A DNA stretch of 64,000 bases from NCBI GenBank assembly GCA_022457065.1, contig JAJGBQ010000001.1:5022001-5086000 (forward strand). Direction: 5' to 3'. Positions 20,980 through 32,542 of this stretch are shown one piece after another. The notes below the pieces were generated by a model. It was not told the DNA's origin. It saw only the letters and a list, made by a program, of their open reading frames with translations, and searched no databases. Source of the DNA: Curvularia sp. ZM96. Taxonomy: Eukaryota; Ascomycota; Dothideomycetes; Pleosporales; Pleosporaceae. The position numbers were made by a program, and so were the translations under genes. Position 1 is the first letter of the stretch, and every line of letters begins with the position of its first letter.

Positions 20980-23900
20980 TCACCGCCACCCCGTCGTACC
21001 AGACGTTCGTTTCCCCACGCTTCCCCTCAAACACCCGGAATGAACCACACTGTTGTCTGGATATACGCGGATCGCACTTCCACCGAACCTCTTATGACAG
21101 ACTGCACAATGCCTGTCCTCGTCAATCACCACCCTCCTGTTGAGCCCACCTGGTATCCTCCTCCCTTGTTGGTCCGTCTTATTGTCAACACCAAGCAACA
21201 TTGCTGCCTCGACCGCCACCTTCTCCACACCCCGCAGCCGCGAAACAATACGTTCTTCGTTGAGAAGGGAATTCGCATTGCGGATCCGACCAAAGAAGTA
21301 CGATTCCAGGTCCTTCACGGGTAGTGTTGGTGGTATCAGGTCTAGCGTGGTCGCTGCCGGCAGTCGTGCTCCATGCTTGGACAGGAGTTCGAGCGCAGGC
21401 GGCCAGTTGGGCTGGTGTGGGGGCGGGGGCGAAAGGTACAGGGATAGCAGAACGTGGTAGATGGAGAGCTCAGTATCTTCAATGGTGCCTTGAATGTTGG
21501 CATTAGGCTGTGGAGATCGGTTTGGCAAAGGAGCCTGTGGCGGTGCTGTGTAGACTTGATTGCAGTATCTAGAAACGTGTTAGTCTATTGAACCTCAAAA
21601 TGTCAAAGTAAATGACCTACTCTTCGGCTTTCTTGTAATCCTTGAGTTGGAACACATAGATAGCTAGTGCTTGCTTGTGCGAGCCCATCTTGCTCAACAC
21701 AATAGCACGAGCTTCGTAGTAATCCGGATCTGATGGTCTTTGTCAGTCACTGTGCTCAATCCCAATCCTCACGAACACCAATACGTACCGTTAGCCGGGA
21801 GCTGTTGAAACACACGATACCGGTTGTATTGTGCGTTCTCCTTCTTCAGGAATACCTGCAGTCTCTCTCGCCAATCCGCCTTTTCTTCGTCGTTTGCAAA
21901 ATCCCCACTCTTCAGCCTTTCCAACAGCAGATCAACGAGCCGCTGGTGAAAGTCCACGTTGAGATCGTTCAGCTCCTCGATAATGTGCTCTAGATACCTT
22001 ACCGCCAGCTTTAGGTCAATCTTCTGCAGAAACTCGAGCACCCTGTCCCTCGGTAACGTCTCCGCGTTTTCCGTATCGGCAAGGAAAACTTCCATTCCGA
22101 GGTCAGGGTTCACCCGCAGCGGCCATTCAGCGTACTCAAGGATGAGGTCAATCAACTCTGGTGGCAGTGCCTGTAGGTATCCGACCGTTCGCTGTGGACC
22201 TTGCAGGGCGGGCGAAACCTCCTCGTCCGCCTCGTTCTTGCCGAACTTCTCTAGCAATTCTAGCGCCTGTCGGTGCAGCTTTTTCCCATGTAGGAAATCA
22301 ATTAGATCCGCATAGCGACCCGTCTCGTACAGCTTCTCCTGGACCACGTCCGGCTCACAAAAGTTGGGAAGACGGAAGAGAGAGCCTGCTACACTGGGGT
22401 TTGCAATCATGTAGGCGCGGAACAGTGTCGTGTCGACTAGCTGTGCCACTTCGAGCAGCTTGGCCTTCCAGTCTACAGGACCTTGTAGCGAACTCTCTTC
22501 AATGAAGATGTGGAAAGGCGGTTTCTCTGCTTCCAACTGGCTGCCACTAGGGGTCGGCAAGGGTTCCTTCAAGTTCCCCTCTGTATCAATGTAGCGCTTA
22601 ATTTGCACACGGCATTGCGTGAGAAACGACTGCAAAGCGCGGACGGAGTCTTTGAACTCCTTCTCCGTGACTGCTTTGTCTGCTTGAGCTGGATCGGTTG
22701 TCCTCTTCTTAATGCTTGCCGTTTCTGCTGCTGCATCGTCCTTGACAGCACTAGTGCGGATAGAGGCAGCGTCCGAGTCGACCTTCTTATGTCCGCCGAC
22801 GCCGAAGCGGCCCATCATCGACCGTCCAATTGTCGATGCAGCAGGAACTGTGCTTTCTTCAGAATCCTTCACTGTCTTCTCTCCATTTGGTTCCTCATCT
22901 TCTGTCACGCTTCCGTCGCCCTTTACACTCTCCTCAGGCGCCAAGTTTCCAGCAATCGACCTTGGATACAGGGCAATGACACGCTCAGGAGGTGCCCTCG
23001 CATCGATGAAGAGCTCCATGGCCTCACGGTACTTTCTCATATCAAACAAAGCTTGCGCTTTGAGTATTTGAATCTCCCTTATTCTTTCCTCCTTGTCCAG
23101 AAGTAGGGTATCTTCGAGCATGTTGAGGAGACTCAACGCCTCGTCGTAGCGTCCATTGGCAACTAGCTCATCGATCTGCGTCTCGTAGCTCTGGGCTCCC
23201 ATCCGCCATATGCATCTATCGCTGGCGACCAAGAAGCCTTTGCCGGCATGGGCCAGACTGATATTAGGCTGAGGTACATGGAGGAAGCTGGCGTTGGGCA
23301 GGGAGATAAGCTGCAGCAGACTAAGTGTATCCGGGTTTCTGATTTCCAGACTACCCTTTGAAGGCGGCTGCAGGGTGAGCATGTACGGGTATGAGTAGGC
23401 AATGGTTTCAGGGGCAGATTGCCAGGGTACTTGTCGCTTGTCCAGGGCATTGCCATCCGTGTCAATAAACAGACTGTTGACGTCCTTTGCTAGCAGCATC
23501 TCGCCCTCCTTAAGCCGTGTTGCAAGAGGCTTTGGCACCCAGCTACCCATGCCCATGTATCCCATGCCCGAAGATGAGACTGCGCCGAAGCGCACGCCAC
23601 CCTGACTTCCATTCTCTGCAAGCGCACCTGGCTTGATGATGTCTTGTACCTCCTGTGTCTCAATGTTGACCATGACGAAGCCGGGGTCCATACCAGCAAC
23701 GATCTTGGTGCCCGTTGCCCATGTCAAGCTCTTGACCGAGGCAATGAGCGAGATCTCGACCGCGTCGCCCGTCAGTTCCATATCCTGCCATGTCCATAGT
23801 ATGATCTTGCGCTTTACCGCAACAGCCAGATGGCTCACGATGGACGGAATGCCAGTTGATGGGTCTTTTACGATGTTGCTGGCCGCAGCGAACGTGGTAG

Positions 23901-24356
23901 CACCCCGAGTCTTCTCCAGCTTCTCTTGCAGCGCGTACGTCTGGATGTCGTGTATAGAGACATAGTTGTCCGACAGCGAGACGAGGATGTTGGCTTCTTT
24001 GATGATGGCTAGCTGTTGTATTGGGCGTCGCGAGAACTTTTCTTCTTCGCGGAGGAGGTCTGCGGGCTTGGGTTTGGGCGTCGAAGGTTGTTGTTGGTCG
24101 CCGCCGTTGTGGTCGCCATTCTGGTCGCCATTTTGCTGTTGCTCGGCTCCTGCAGCTTCGGGCTCGTCGTTCACGCGGTATATACGCAAGGAGCCTGTGT
24201 TGAGTCCCACGAGTACACGGTCGCCTTGTCTGGTCAGTAAAGAGGGCGAAATGCTGCATGTGGGCGCTGTATACCATAGGCCAGGATCGACTCAATCTTG
24301 GACTTGTCGCGCTGTTTGAGCTCGACGATGGGCCGCGCGGTGAATGCAGAGAGCAT
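20980..24356 (-). CDS. VPS39: HOPS complex subunit Vam6/Vps39
   Basis: Minus-strand exons 24356-24275, 24224-21789, 21729-21621 and 21568-20980 give 1071 residues. Introns: 24225-24274 (acceptor GACAAG, giving ILAYGDRVLVGLNTG), 21730-21788 (giving LPANDPDYYEARAI) and 21569-21620 (giving KKAEEYCNQVY). The N-terminal citron-homology (CNH) beta-propeller spans about residues 10-330, beginning MLSAFTARPIVELK. Vps39 domain 1 and clathrin-like helical repeats fill the middle. The C-terminal Vps39 domain 2 ends in a RING-like Cys cluster (HCAVCHKRF...HSGC). The protein tethers vacuolar membranes within HOPS and binds Ypt7/Rab7. A disordered acidic-to-Ser insert lies at about 430-520. Length matches filamentous-fungal orthologs. 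The start codon is chosen by the family's conserved MLSAFxARP start. Confidence 0.94.
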
Positions 24357-26058
24357 GTTGGGTATTATTCCAAGCGCTGATTCATTGGGTCCCCCGGTGT
24401 TGTCGCTACTTATGCGACTGCTGTTGCGCGCACCAAGAGCTCCTCCATGGGCGATGCCGGCGTGCACCTGGAGCTCGGCGGTCCATCGTCATGGCCAGGA
24501 GCTTTGGCCAGGGTCAGTTAGCCACGTGCAGCCACATCACTCGAGCATATCAGTACTACTCCAAGAGCCAAGCGTTCAGTTCACAGTGTCTGAGAAGATG
24601 CAAAAAGATTTGATTCCTGAGACCAGATAATTGTATTGCTATTCTACCTAATCTACCTAAGGCGCTCTGCCCGATTTATGGGCGTATTTGAGCAAAGAAC
24701 AGAAGGAGAGTGGATGCTGCATGAGCGAGTGTGTATGTGAAATAACTTCAAGCCAAAAGTCTGGAAGTACAGGATGAGGGAGATTATTTGCCATTCTCTA
24801 TCGATGGTCTTGGATACGTACATTCTGAGCAAGACCACATCTCCCCCGATTTTCACACCCGCTGACAGGCCACTCGAGTGGGTTCGTCGCGGGCCATTTG
24901 GCACCACCACTTTTTCTAGAACGCGTAAAAACAAGTCCCGGGCGCAAGCGCCTCACAGGATCAACTCAGGCGGCGTCCAAAAGAACGCAAAAACCAACCC
25001 TTCATCCAAGGGACGAGGATGCTTCCATCCGTACAACAGGCACAAAAATGTCGGCTTTCAACGTCAGCACATCTTCCCCATCTTCCAGCGCGGTCCTCTC
25101 AGAAAGCGCTGGAAGGAGAGAAAATGGGAGGAAAGCACAACGCTTGTTACCAATCAGCACAACAACCTCTCTCCTTCTCCCCCCAGCAACAGCCACAAAC
25201 AACGGGTGCAAAGCATACAAAAAAGTCCAGATGTGGGCCGGTGGGTTGAATGGGAGGGAAAGAGGCGTGGCGAATGAGCGAGCCATATCCACATATTGCC
25301 GGATCGTACCCAGCACACAGCGCTACCCCATTGCGTCCTTGAACTGCAACATCATGTACACCAAGAGGTCACCTGTGCAACGCACCAGGCGGGCAAGCCA
25401 CGGCGAGGCGCGTTGCGGCGGTGATGCAGCGTCGAGGTGTAGGAATGGAGAGTAAGGGAAACGGGAAGTAGGAGGGCTGGACAGAGGATCGGGCGTAAGG
25501 GACCTCGGGAACAGACATACTCAAGGAGATATACACAAACCTCATCATTTGATGGAAAGGCATCTGCAGACAACACACATGTAATCTCAGGATGCAAGGA
25601 GAAATACATGGAGGGTTAGATAGTAGTTGTCTGCAGAGCTTCGCTGTCAAACTTCGCGATGAGGGGATATCAATCCAACGCGCAACCGCAAGAGAGAGCA
25701 GTAACACAAGACAAATAAACACAAAGAAATACATATGGTCGGGTATATTGATGAAAAAAAAAGGAACCAAAATGTGAAATCAAAAACACCGACACACGCA
25801 AGCGGAGAAGCAAGCTTCGTCAACGCAGAAAACGTGTGCCCAAACCCCATCTCCAGAGAGCGTTTCCGCATCATCATGGAGAGGGTGAAAGAAAACTTCA
25901 AACGCAAGGTTCGGTCTGAGCAATTACGGCTCATCGCAGGTCGGTCAAGTCGATAGTTGTCTAGTATGATGTCCAGCCTTTGGCCGGTTGACGCAGAAGG
26001 CAAGCCGAAAGGTCAGGTGGTCCAAGACTGGGCTACTGTTGGTCGACAAATACGGATC
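24357..26058. other. intergenic between VPS39 and PRM1, no gene seen
   Basis: About 1.7 kb holding the VPS39 promoter (24357 upward) and the 3' region of PRM1 (A-rich around 25690-25770). Open frames up to 185 codons occur on the plus strand but are Lys/Ser/Thr low-complexity and overlapping, with no domain. Confidence 0.5.
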
Positions 26059-28353
26059 TTAGATGAACGGATTATGCTGCTGCTTTTCCTGTGGATAGGG
26101 TGACGGCGCATATTGGTTTGAGAATGGAGCAATGCGGTCGTCAGCAGGCGAGGGATCAGCGAGCTGTCCATGGCTACTCGTACGCAGGTGTCCTGGTCGC
26201 TCCGACTCGGTCACTGCACGCGCACCAACACGGCCAACCTTTTCGGTGGTAGGGTCAACGCGGCTGTCGTGGTCGAACGTTGAGAAAGGTCGGGGTGCGA
26301 GTGTATAGGGTGCTGCCTTGTTGACGTTGTAGTCGTTGGGCACGTACTGGGGTGGTGCGGTAGCAGGATATTCGGCAGCAAGCTTGGACTCATGATCAAA
26401 GGCAGGGTTGATAACGTAGGGATTGCGTCCTTTTTCTGAATCGTCGTGACGGAAGAGATGGGTCGACGCATAGATGAGACCACCGATGGCAACTGCAAGC
26501 CAGATCAGAACTAGGGCGGTGGAGATGAGTGCTTCGGTTAGAATGCCACTCATGAGCTTGCCAATTACGCGCTCTACTGATTCGGTGATTTCATCCTTTG
26601 CTTTGCCACTGGGGTCAGCAAGAAGTTCGGAGGCCGAGCCTGAGCCTGCCTCTACAGCGAGGGCACCAAGAGCAAAGGTGTCGTTGGCAACGCCAGGAAA
26701 CTGGACGTGCGCATTCTCTTGGACCCAGGTAAGGCCGTTTTGGAAGCTGGCAATCTTGAGCCCAATCAAGCAGTTGAGAACCTCCTTGATTGGGTCGTAG
26801 AGAACAGTGCCGCCGAACGTATCGTTGAGCGTGGTGCTCATCTGGTCGACGAATGCATTCAGAGTATCGTTGACTGCAGTCGTGCTTGTGTTGACCCAAG
26901 AAAAGATGTCGTCATTCATCTTGCTATCCATGTTGCTAACAGCGCTGTTGACACCGTTGGCCCATGCCATGGATGCATTGTTGAGCGAGGTGACAACTTT
27001 GCCGGCAAAGTCAGCGACTTGATCCGTGAGTTCTGGGGTTTTGTCCTCGATGGCCCTGAGCAGAAGGAATTGACAGAAGCATGCAAAGAGACCAGCGAGG
27101 CCCAGAGATAGCAGAAACAGCATGGGGACGGAGGTGGCGTATGCCCAAGCCCAGCGCATGACAGCTTGTCGTCGAGCTGAGCCGAAGCGCCTGCCAAACC
27201 ATAGGCCGATGCCGGAAGAGGTTGGGCGGGACGCAAGATAGACGACGTCCATAGCCTCGTGGCCCTCACCGAAGAGGGCCACGCGCTCTTGCATCTTCCG
27301 GTAACGACGCATTTCCATCCAGGCCATGGGGGCGCAAACAAGGATAGCGGCGACAATGAGCACACCGAGAGCGATCTTGCGTGCATTGTAGGCCAACTCG
27401 ATAAGGTCATCGAAAAAGTTGTTGATCGAGTTGCCTTCGGAACAGAAGGTAAGTGCCTCCTTCTGTGGCACGGGAAGAGCGGAGCGGTTGAATTCGAATG
27501 TGTTCATGCCCTTGATCAACTTCTTGACTTCCTCGAAAGGTGTGCGGATGATGTTGTCGGTAAAGTTCTGCACCTCTTCGAAGGTTGGGATGGACTGGTT
27601 GAGCTTCTTAAGGCCCTCTGCCATTTCAGGAGGCAGTTCAAGGCTCTTGAGTTGTTTGATCTGCTCGTCCAGGTTGATTGTCGGTTTGTCGAATCCCGGA
27701 ATGTTGAAGTTGATTTTATCCATGATGGAGTTGATGCCGTCCGAAACGGATTTGACAGCGTCTCCCATGTCCTCGGTGACGGAGCTGATGGTCTCATTCA
27801 GTTTCTTGTTGACAGCTTCGCCGATTTCGACAGCGGCGTGCAGACTGCCGCTGACGGCGAGGGTGATGAGGCAGAGATAGGTACTTGTCATCATGTGGAT
27901 GACGAAGAGGACAATCTCTTCGACACCCGTGACACTCATTTCAAGCATCGTCATGAGGCCACTGACTGCCGATTCGACCCCAGAAGCCGTCATTTCGTTG
28001 AGACCAGCGGACATGTAGTGGGGCATCGAGGCCATGGAACTGCCAATCTTCTCGACTTGGGTGCAAGCACTGAGGGCTTCCCGGCGAGCGGAAACGAGGC
28101 TTGAGTCGGTGCTTGCGATGGCAATGAGTAGTCGCACAAGGACTAGCAGCAGTAAAATGGTCCAGCGGTTGATCCATATCTGGGAGAGCCTAGCTCGAAG
28201 GCCGAGGTATGGTTTGAAGTTTGGTGTTTGGTTTATTGTAGGTCGTGGTGCATCTTGCGGTGGGTAGTAGTCTCGCATCTCATGGCAATCGCCAGCGGAC
28301 ATTGATGGAGGCACAGATGGGAAGCTTTGCTGTTGGTTCGCGGAGGAAGCCAT
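26059..28353 (-). CDS. PRM1: plasma membrane fusion protein Prm1
   Basis: A single exon of 764 residues. Transmembrane segments are visible at about 63-82 (WTILLLLVLVRLLIAIAS), 147-170, 340-360, 413-435 and 625-650, with long extracellular loops rich in Asn-glycosylation sites between them. This four-to-five-segment layout, with the conserved N-terminal YLGLRARLSQIWINRWTI and the GVEEIVLFVIHMMTSTYLCLI region, is the Prm1 family. Prm1 sits at cell contact sites and promotes plasma-membrane merger during mating; in filamentous fungi it also affects hyphal fusion. The C-terminal ~110 residues are cytoplasmic and Pro-rich. No introns are needed. Confidence 0.93.
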   Translation of the reverse strand: MASSANQQQSFPSVPPSMSAGDCHEMRDYYPPQDAPRPTINQTPNFKPYLGLRARLSQIWINRWTILLLLVLVRLLIAIASTDSSLVSARREALSACTQVEKIGSSMASMPHYMSAGLNEMTASGVESAVSGLMTMLEMSVTGVEEIVLFVIHMMTSTYLCLITLAVSGSLHAAVEIGEAVNKKLNETISSVTEDMGDAVKSVSDGINSIMDKINFNIPGFDKPTINLDEQIKQLKSLELPPEMAEGLKKLNQSIPTFEEVQNFTDNIIRTPFEEVKKLIKGMNTFEFNRSALPVPQKEALTFCSEGNSINNFFDDLIELAYNARKIALGVLIVAAILVCAPMAWMEMRRYRKMQERVALFGEGHEAMDVVYLASRPTSSGIGLWFGRRFGSARRQAVMRWAWAYATSVPMLFLLSLGLAGLFACFCQFLLLRAIEDKTPELTDQVADFAGKVVTSLNNASMAWANGVNSAVSNMDSKMNDDIFSWVNTSTTAVNDTLNAFVDQMSTTLNDTFGGTVLYDPIKEVLNCLIGLKIASFQNGLTWVQENAHVQFPGVANDTFALGALAVEAGSGSASELLADPSGKAKDEITESVERVIGKLMSGILTEALISTALVLIWLAVAIGGLIYASTHLFRHDDSEKGRNPYVINPAFDHESKLAAEYPATAPPQYVPNDYNVNKAAPYTLAPRPFSTFDHDSRVDPTTEKVGRVGARAVTESERPGHLRTSSHGQLADPSPADDRIAPFSNQYAPSPYPQEKQQHNPFI

Positions 28354-31300
28354 GGCGAACGTGTATGGCTGCGAAACCTAGGTCTGGTTGGTGTATTAGA
28401 ATCGAGAGGAAGCTTCTGTGGCTGGTGGAGTTGAGGTGTCGCAGTGTCCCAGACAAGACAAGGTTGAACAAAAGCGCCGTAGCAGATGTAGGCCAGCTAG
28501 ATCTTGTGTATCTACGGCGGCGAGTAGTGGAGTGAGAATAGAATTAAGGCGAGGTTGAACAATGCAAGACAATAGGAAACAATAGGAAAAAGCCCAACGC
28601 TCCGTACAATGCAATAAAGGAAACTGGACGTGAAAGCAAGTGGGTGTGAATGCAGGATAGACAGGGAAGCGACGGAGCGAACGAATATCTACTTCACAAT
28701 GACACGAACGAACAGGCTTGACGTACCGCGAGTGAGCGAGGACCATTTGCAGGCCCCCGACCGGGTACCAATGGTACCTCGAGAAGAGGCCTGCACGACC
28801 AGATGGGTTTCAGCAGGGCATACGGGTCGCTGAGGCTCAAGTTAGAAGCGGCGATTCTGGGCAAGGTGGTGGCCCGAATAGGCGCCCGCAGAAGTGGAGC
28901 AAGCCACTGCCGGCCAGTCGTTTGCGAATCTGGAGGCCGGGCTGGCGACGGCTCGAAACAGGGCGCTAGAACAAAGTGAACTGACAGCGCCTGTGGGAGT
29001 GAGCTGTCGGGGTCTCGAGTGGCTGTCGTGAGTTGTCGTCGCGGGTGTTGTCGTCGTTTGCTCCACGGCTTGCGCTCATGGCCCTGCGCACGGTGGCCGA
29101 GACAAGAAAGAGACACGGGTCTCGTGACGTGCACGGCGGCGTGCGCAGCGTGAGGACGAGTCGAGCGCAAGGGAGCACGACCTCTGGACGTCGGTGGCAG
29201 CAGAGGAGGTGCTCAGAGAATGCGAGAGATGGGCGACGCAGCCGTTTTGTCTTGCTCGCCACACGGCCGCTGCTCCCAGGCCTGCCAGTGTGTGGGTGGC
29301 GCCCCCGCTGCCCTGTTTTGCGCTGCAACACGTCATACCACACCCATTTGCCTGGACCCTTTGCACTTTTGCATCGCCGCACCTCTTGCACCCAGCATGT
29401 CTCCATTGTGTCTTTCGTCCGGCCTCTGCGCCAAATGACACTCAAAAATAGACCGAGCGCCCGGGAGCCAGGCGCCTGCGCTGCCCGGCGGTCAAGATTG
29501 CGGATACACGATGCCTCTGCGTTCGGCACCGCTCTCGATGCGTGGCTGCGGCGTAGCGCTCGTGTGGGGAAGGCGCGGCCCCGTGCGCGGTCGCCAGTCG
29601 CTCCTGCCCAATCAACGCCTTGGCGGGTGTAGAGCCTCAAACACGGCGTTGCTGTGGTTCCGACCTCATCTCTTGGGCGCGTGGTGCTATATCGGGACAC
29701 GGCCATGTAACCAAGGTATATCGCCCAGTCCTGCTGCAAGTCTGCAGAAGCCTACGGCCTCTGTTGTGTATCAAGTCTTTGCCATTGCATGTTTAGCAGC
29801 ATGTGCCGTGACGTTGGCTTCCCAGAACGCACCCTGACATCCTTCGCTGCAATGTCTCGTCTCGTTCTGTCTTTACCATGTCTGAACGCCTCCCACAGCC
29901 AACCTATATGCTGGGACTTTGCTTTGGAGAGGTTGTAGACAATACTCGCGGTCTGCCAGAAGTATCCCTATCCCATCCATTGCACCCAAGTCGTCGCTGC
30001 CTTCATTGTTGGCAGTCACTTCTCGCTGCAGCAGGCACGCTTGCTGTGTTGTGACTACTCGTTATGCCATTCACTCCCACCCACAATGCTTCTCCACCAG
30101 CCTCCTCTTCTCTTTGCCCCAAACCCCATCATCAAGACACCTCTCTCCTGTCGATTATCTCCATCTCATCCTCTCACCATACTTCTCCGGCGCGCTGGTC
30201 GCTGTTTGCCCCTTCATTTCATTTCCTCGATGCCGTATCAAGTGTAAGGTGAGCAAACGCCCTTTTCTAGCCTGTTCTGGAGCATCACCTCTGCTGCCTG
30301 TTATGCACGGTGGCGACGCGTACCCACTCTTCACCTTCATCACGCACTTCCCAATACAGAATAGCAACCGCAATATCAAGTATTTTCCGCACATCGCCTA
30401 ACACTGTTTACTCACAACCTCCTACGACACCTGCACTCACCCAACTTCTCTCATCTGCCACTCGCCCGCCCTCCGCCCGCACTCACTTCGTTTTTTTGTC
30501 ACGTTCTGCTTCAAGACGTTTAGAAAACGCTTATTGTCGCGCCTGGAATTCTCACTTTACCCACGCGCATCGCTATCGTTGCCGATTGTCGCCCACTAGA
30601 TTGACCGCTCGTCGAGCAGGCGGACGCGTATCTAGGCCTCGTGGCCGCTATTATAGTCTCTCTTTCGAAGACATAATACTCAGAAACCATACTGAAGGTA
30701 GGCATAACTTTTGCTTATGTGTTGGAAACTCCAAAACCCCCAAACCCCCAAACCCAAAGGTAAAGCGCCGCCATTAGGCTGCGGTCAACTTCACAAGAGG
30801 ACTAGGATTGATATCAATTCCTCTCACTTTGATATCCACAGCCTTGGCCCATTTGTGCAAATAGGTCTCCTGGTAAGTTCCTCTGATCAACACCTCAAGT
30901 CCTTTGCAACTACTTACGCATGAACAGGTCATTTCCGAATCATACGTGCTTGACTAGAGTCACTCGTGCATTTTCTTGCCTTCTTCCACATCCCGCACAC
31001 TCTCCGCTTCTCCAAGGCCCGTGATCCCAGGTATGTCAATAAGATAGCATCGCAGCCCATCAAGACCCTTTCACCTAGCCGGAGGCGGTGACAGGTCGTG
31101 CCCTTGTTCATTCGTTGACCTGTTAGCTGGCACAAATTCTGCATCACATGTTTGAGTAGCATGTACACGTTGCCTGCAGCCTGGCAGGCAGTGATGCATT
31201 TACTGCGTTTGAAACTATAGACTACTGAACAAAAGCTGATCGCATGTGATACATAGTTACGTTGTGTATATTGCGCCATCAATATCCTTCACCGCTCGAC

Positions 31301-31519
31301 GACTCCCCGGAACCGGATCGTCAACGTATTGATGCCTTGCAGGTCGACTTACTGACACTCACACTTTCTGAACACACTCAACCCCTGCGCTGTACTCAGC
31401 AACTACGTACATCTTGGTGGCTTAGAAAGTTCTCTTGACACAATTCCGTCACTAACAGAGCCTAAACTTAGATTCCCTCCCTCCCCTGCGGAACTTGGTA
31501 TCACCATCAATCAACTTCA
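28354..31519. other. 3.2-kb region without recognisable genes between PRM1 and the 31.5-kb gene
   Basis: Base composition changes along it. 28354-28850 looks like the PRM1 promoter; 28850-29640 is GC-rich, with overlapping open frames on both strands (up to 257 codons) and no domain; 29850-31500 is pyrimidine-rich on the plus strand and resembles a long fungal 5' leader. No tRNA or known small RNA was recognised. A run of C5A3 units occurs at about 30733-30756. Confidence 0.5.
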
Positions 31520-32542
31520 ATGTCAGATTCGGCCCAGAGCATGAGCGGCAAGAGGGCGGATGAAATCCTCGGCTATCTGAATCTCTCTTTGGACAATAAC
31601 CCGACCGCTTCGCCATCATTCAAGGGCAGCAGTGCAACCTTTCATGGTAACAAGGGTTGGGATGCCCATTCCAGTCGCGACGATGCGGGTACCCGCAGCA
31701 GTCCTGTCGGCCCGGAGAGTCTCGATTTCAACAGCCTGACCATTACCAACGAAGACGATCTTCCTCATATTGGAAGCGTGGAGCGCTACATCCATCCCTT
31801 CCAACGCGGTCCTAAACAGCCTGGCGAGGGCAAGTCATGCGGCGCCCCTGGACGCAACTTCGTCAGTCATCAACGTCAAGAATCCTCATACTCCGACAAA
31901 CGTGGTTCCGGAGTCCCCCGCAACCCGACGCCGTGGCTGTCACGCGATGCTCAGATCAATCAAGACTTTCTGCTGATCAGGAATTCGATGCGTCGTCTTT
32001 TCAAGAACTCCGAAGTCGCCAAGTGGAAGCTCAGCGATTATGTTGCACACCGGGAAGCGATGAGTAAGTCGCGAGCCAGAACCCTCAAACGTCAAGCTCG
32101 CCAGGAAGGAGCCCTCAACTTTTCTGTATCAATTCCCGAAGATACCGAAGCCTTTCTTCGCCGTTGTGGTCTGAACGGTAACTTCAAGGAGTCTGGAAAC
32201 TTTGGTCGCGTTCTCGGGGAACCAACTATATGGTGCAGGGATTGGCAGAACGGAAAGGACGAGGTCGCGCCCTGGCCTTCGGTGGCCGAGATGAGGTGGG
32301 AAGGGGATGACCGGGCCAAGACAGGCGTTGGGCGCTTCCTCCCTCTCCCCCGTGAAGAAGGCCCCCCAGGTCTGACGTGGAGTCAGCTTCCTATCGTCGA
32401 ACAGTACCCCATGGACGAGGTCTGCAAGATTCCGACCATGGAGGATGTCTACCTCCCTGTTGACTATCACATTGAACCCGACCACGAATATCTTTGGAGC
32501 AAGGAGCTGCAGTACGAGATGGACGACTTTTTGGAATCCTAA
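31520..32542 (+). CDS. unknown protein, 340 residues, with a KW-x-x-x-D-x-V motif
   Basis: A single exon from ATG 31520. There is no known domain. Residues 1-135 are Ser/Gly-rich and disordered. Residues about 140-340 look folded and Trp-rich: QDFLLIRNSMRRLF, then AKWKLSDYVAHREAM at about 167, a basic helix (RARTLKRQARQEG), and a C-terminal part with WCRDW, WPSVAEMRWEGDD and a closing YLWSKELQYEMDDFLES. The motif at 167 resembles the one in the unknown protein at 15.2 kb. The gene sits in unusually long non-coding DNA on both sides, as is seen for regulated fungal genes. It is probably a conserved lineage-specific protein; the function is unknown. Confidence 0.75.
   Translation: MSDSAQSMSGKRADEILGYLNLSLDNNPTASPSFKGSSATFHGNKGWDAHSSRDDAGTRSSPVGPESLDFNSLTITNEDDLPHIGSVERYIHPFQRGPKQPGEGKSCGAPGRNFVSHQRQESSYSDKRGSGVPRNPTPWLSRDAQINQDFLLIRNSMRRLFKNSEVAKWKLSDYVAHREAMSKSRARTLKRQARQEGALNFSVSIPEDTEAFLRRCGLNGNFKESGNFGRVLGEPTIWCRDWQNGKDEVAPWPSVAEMRWEGDDRAKTGVGRFLPLPREEGPPGLTWSQLPIVEQYPMDEVCKIPTMEDVYLPVDYHIEPDHEYLWSKELQYEMDDFLES

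Noticed and set aside
27259..28104. 281-codon plus-strand open frame within PRM1
   Set aside because: Antisense shadow of the PRM1 coding sequence; it follows codon structure of the real gene and has no domain.
28966..29739. 257-codon minus-strand open frame with a 199-codon plus-strand frame opposite
   Set aside because: Both arise in GC-rich DNA with few stops; proteins are Arg-rich and low-complexity, with no domain, splice support or plausible start context.
30731..30756. AAACCCCCAAACCCCCAAA-like run resembling telomere-type repeats
   Set aside because: Only three imperfect units, not the TTAGGG/CCCTAA fungal telomere unit.
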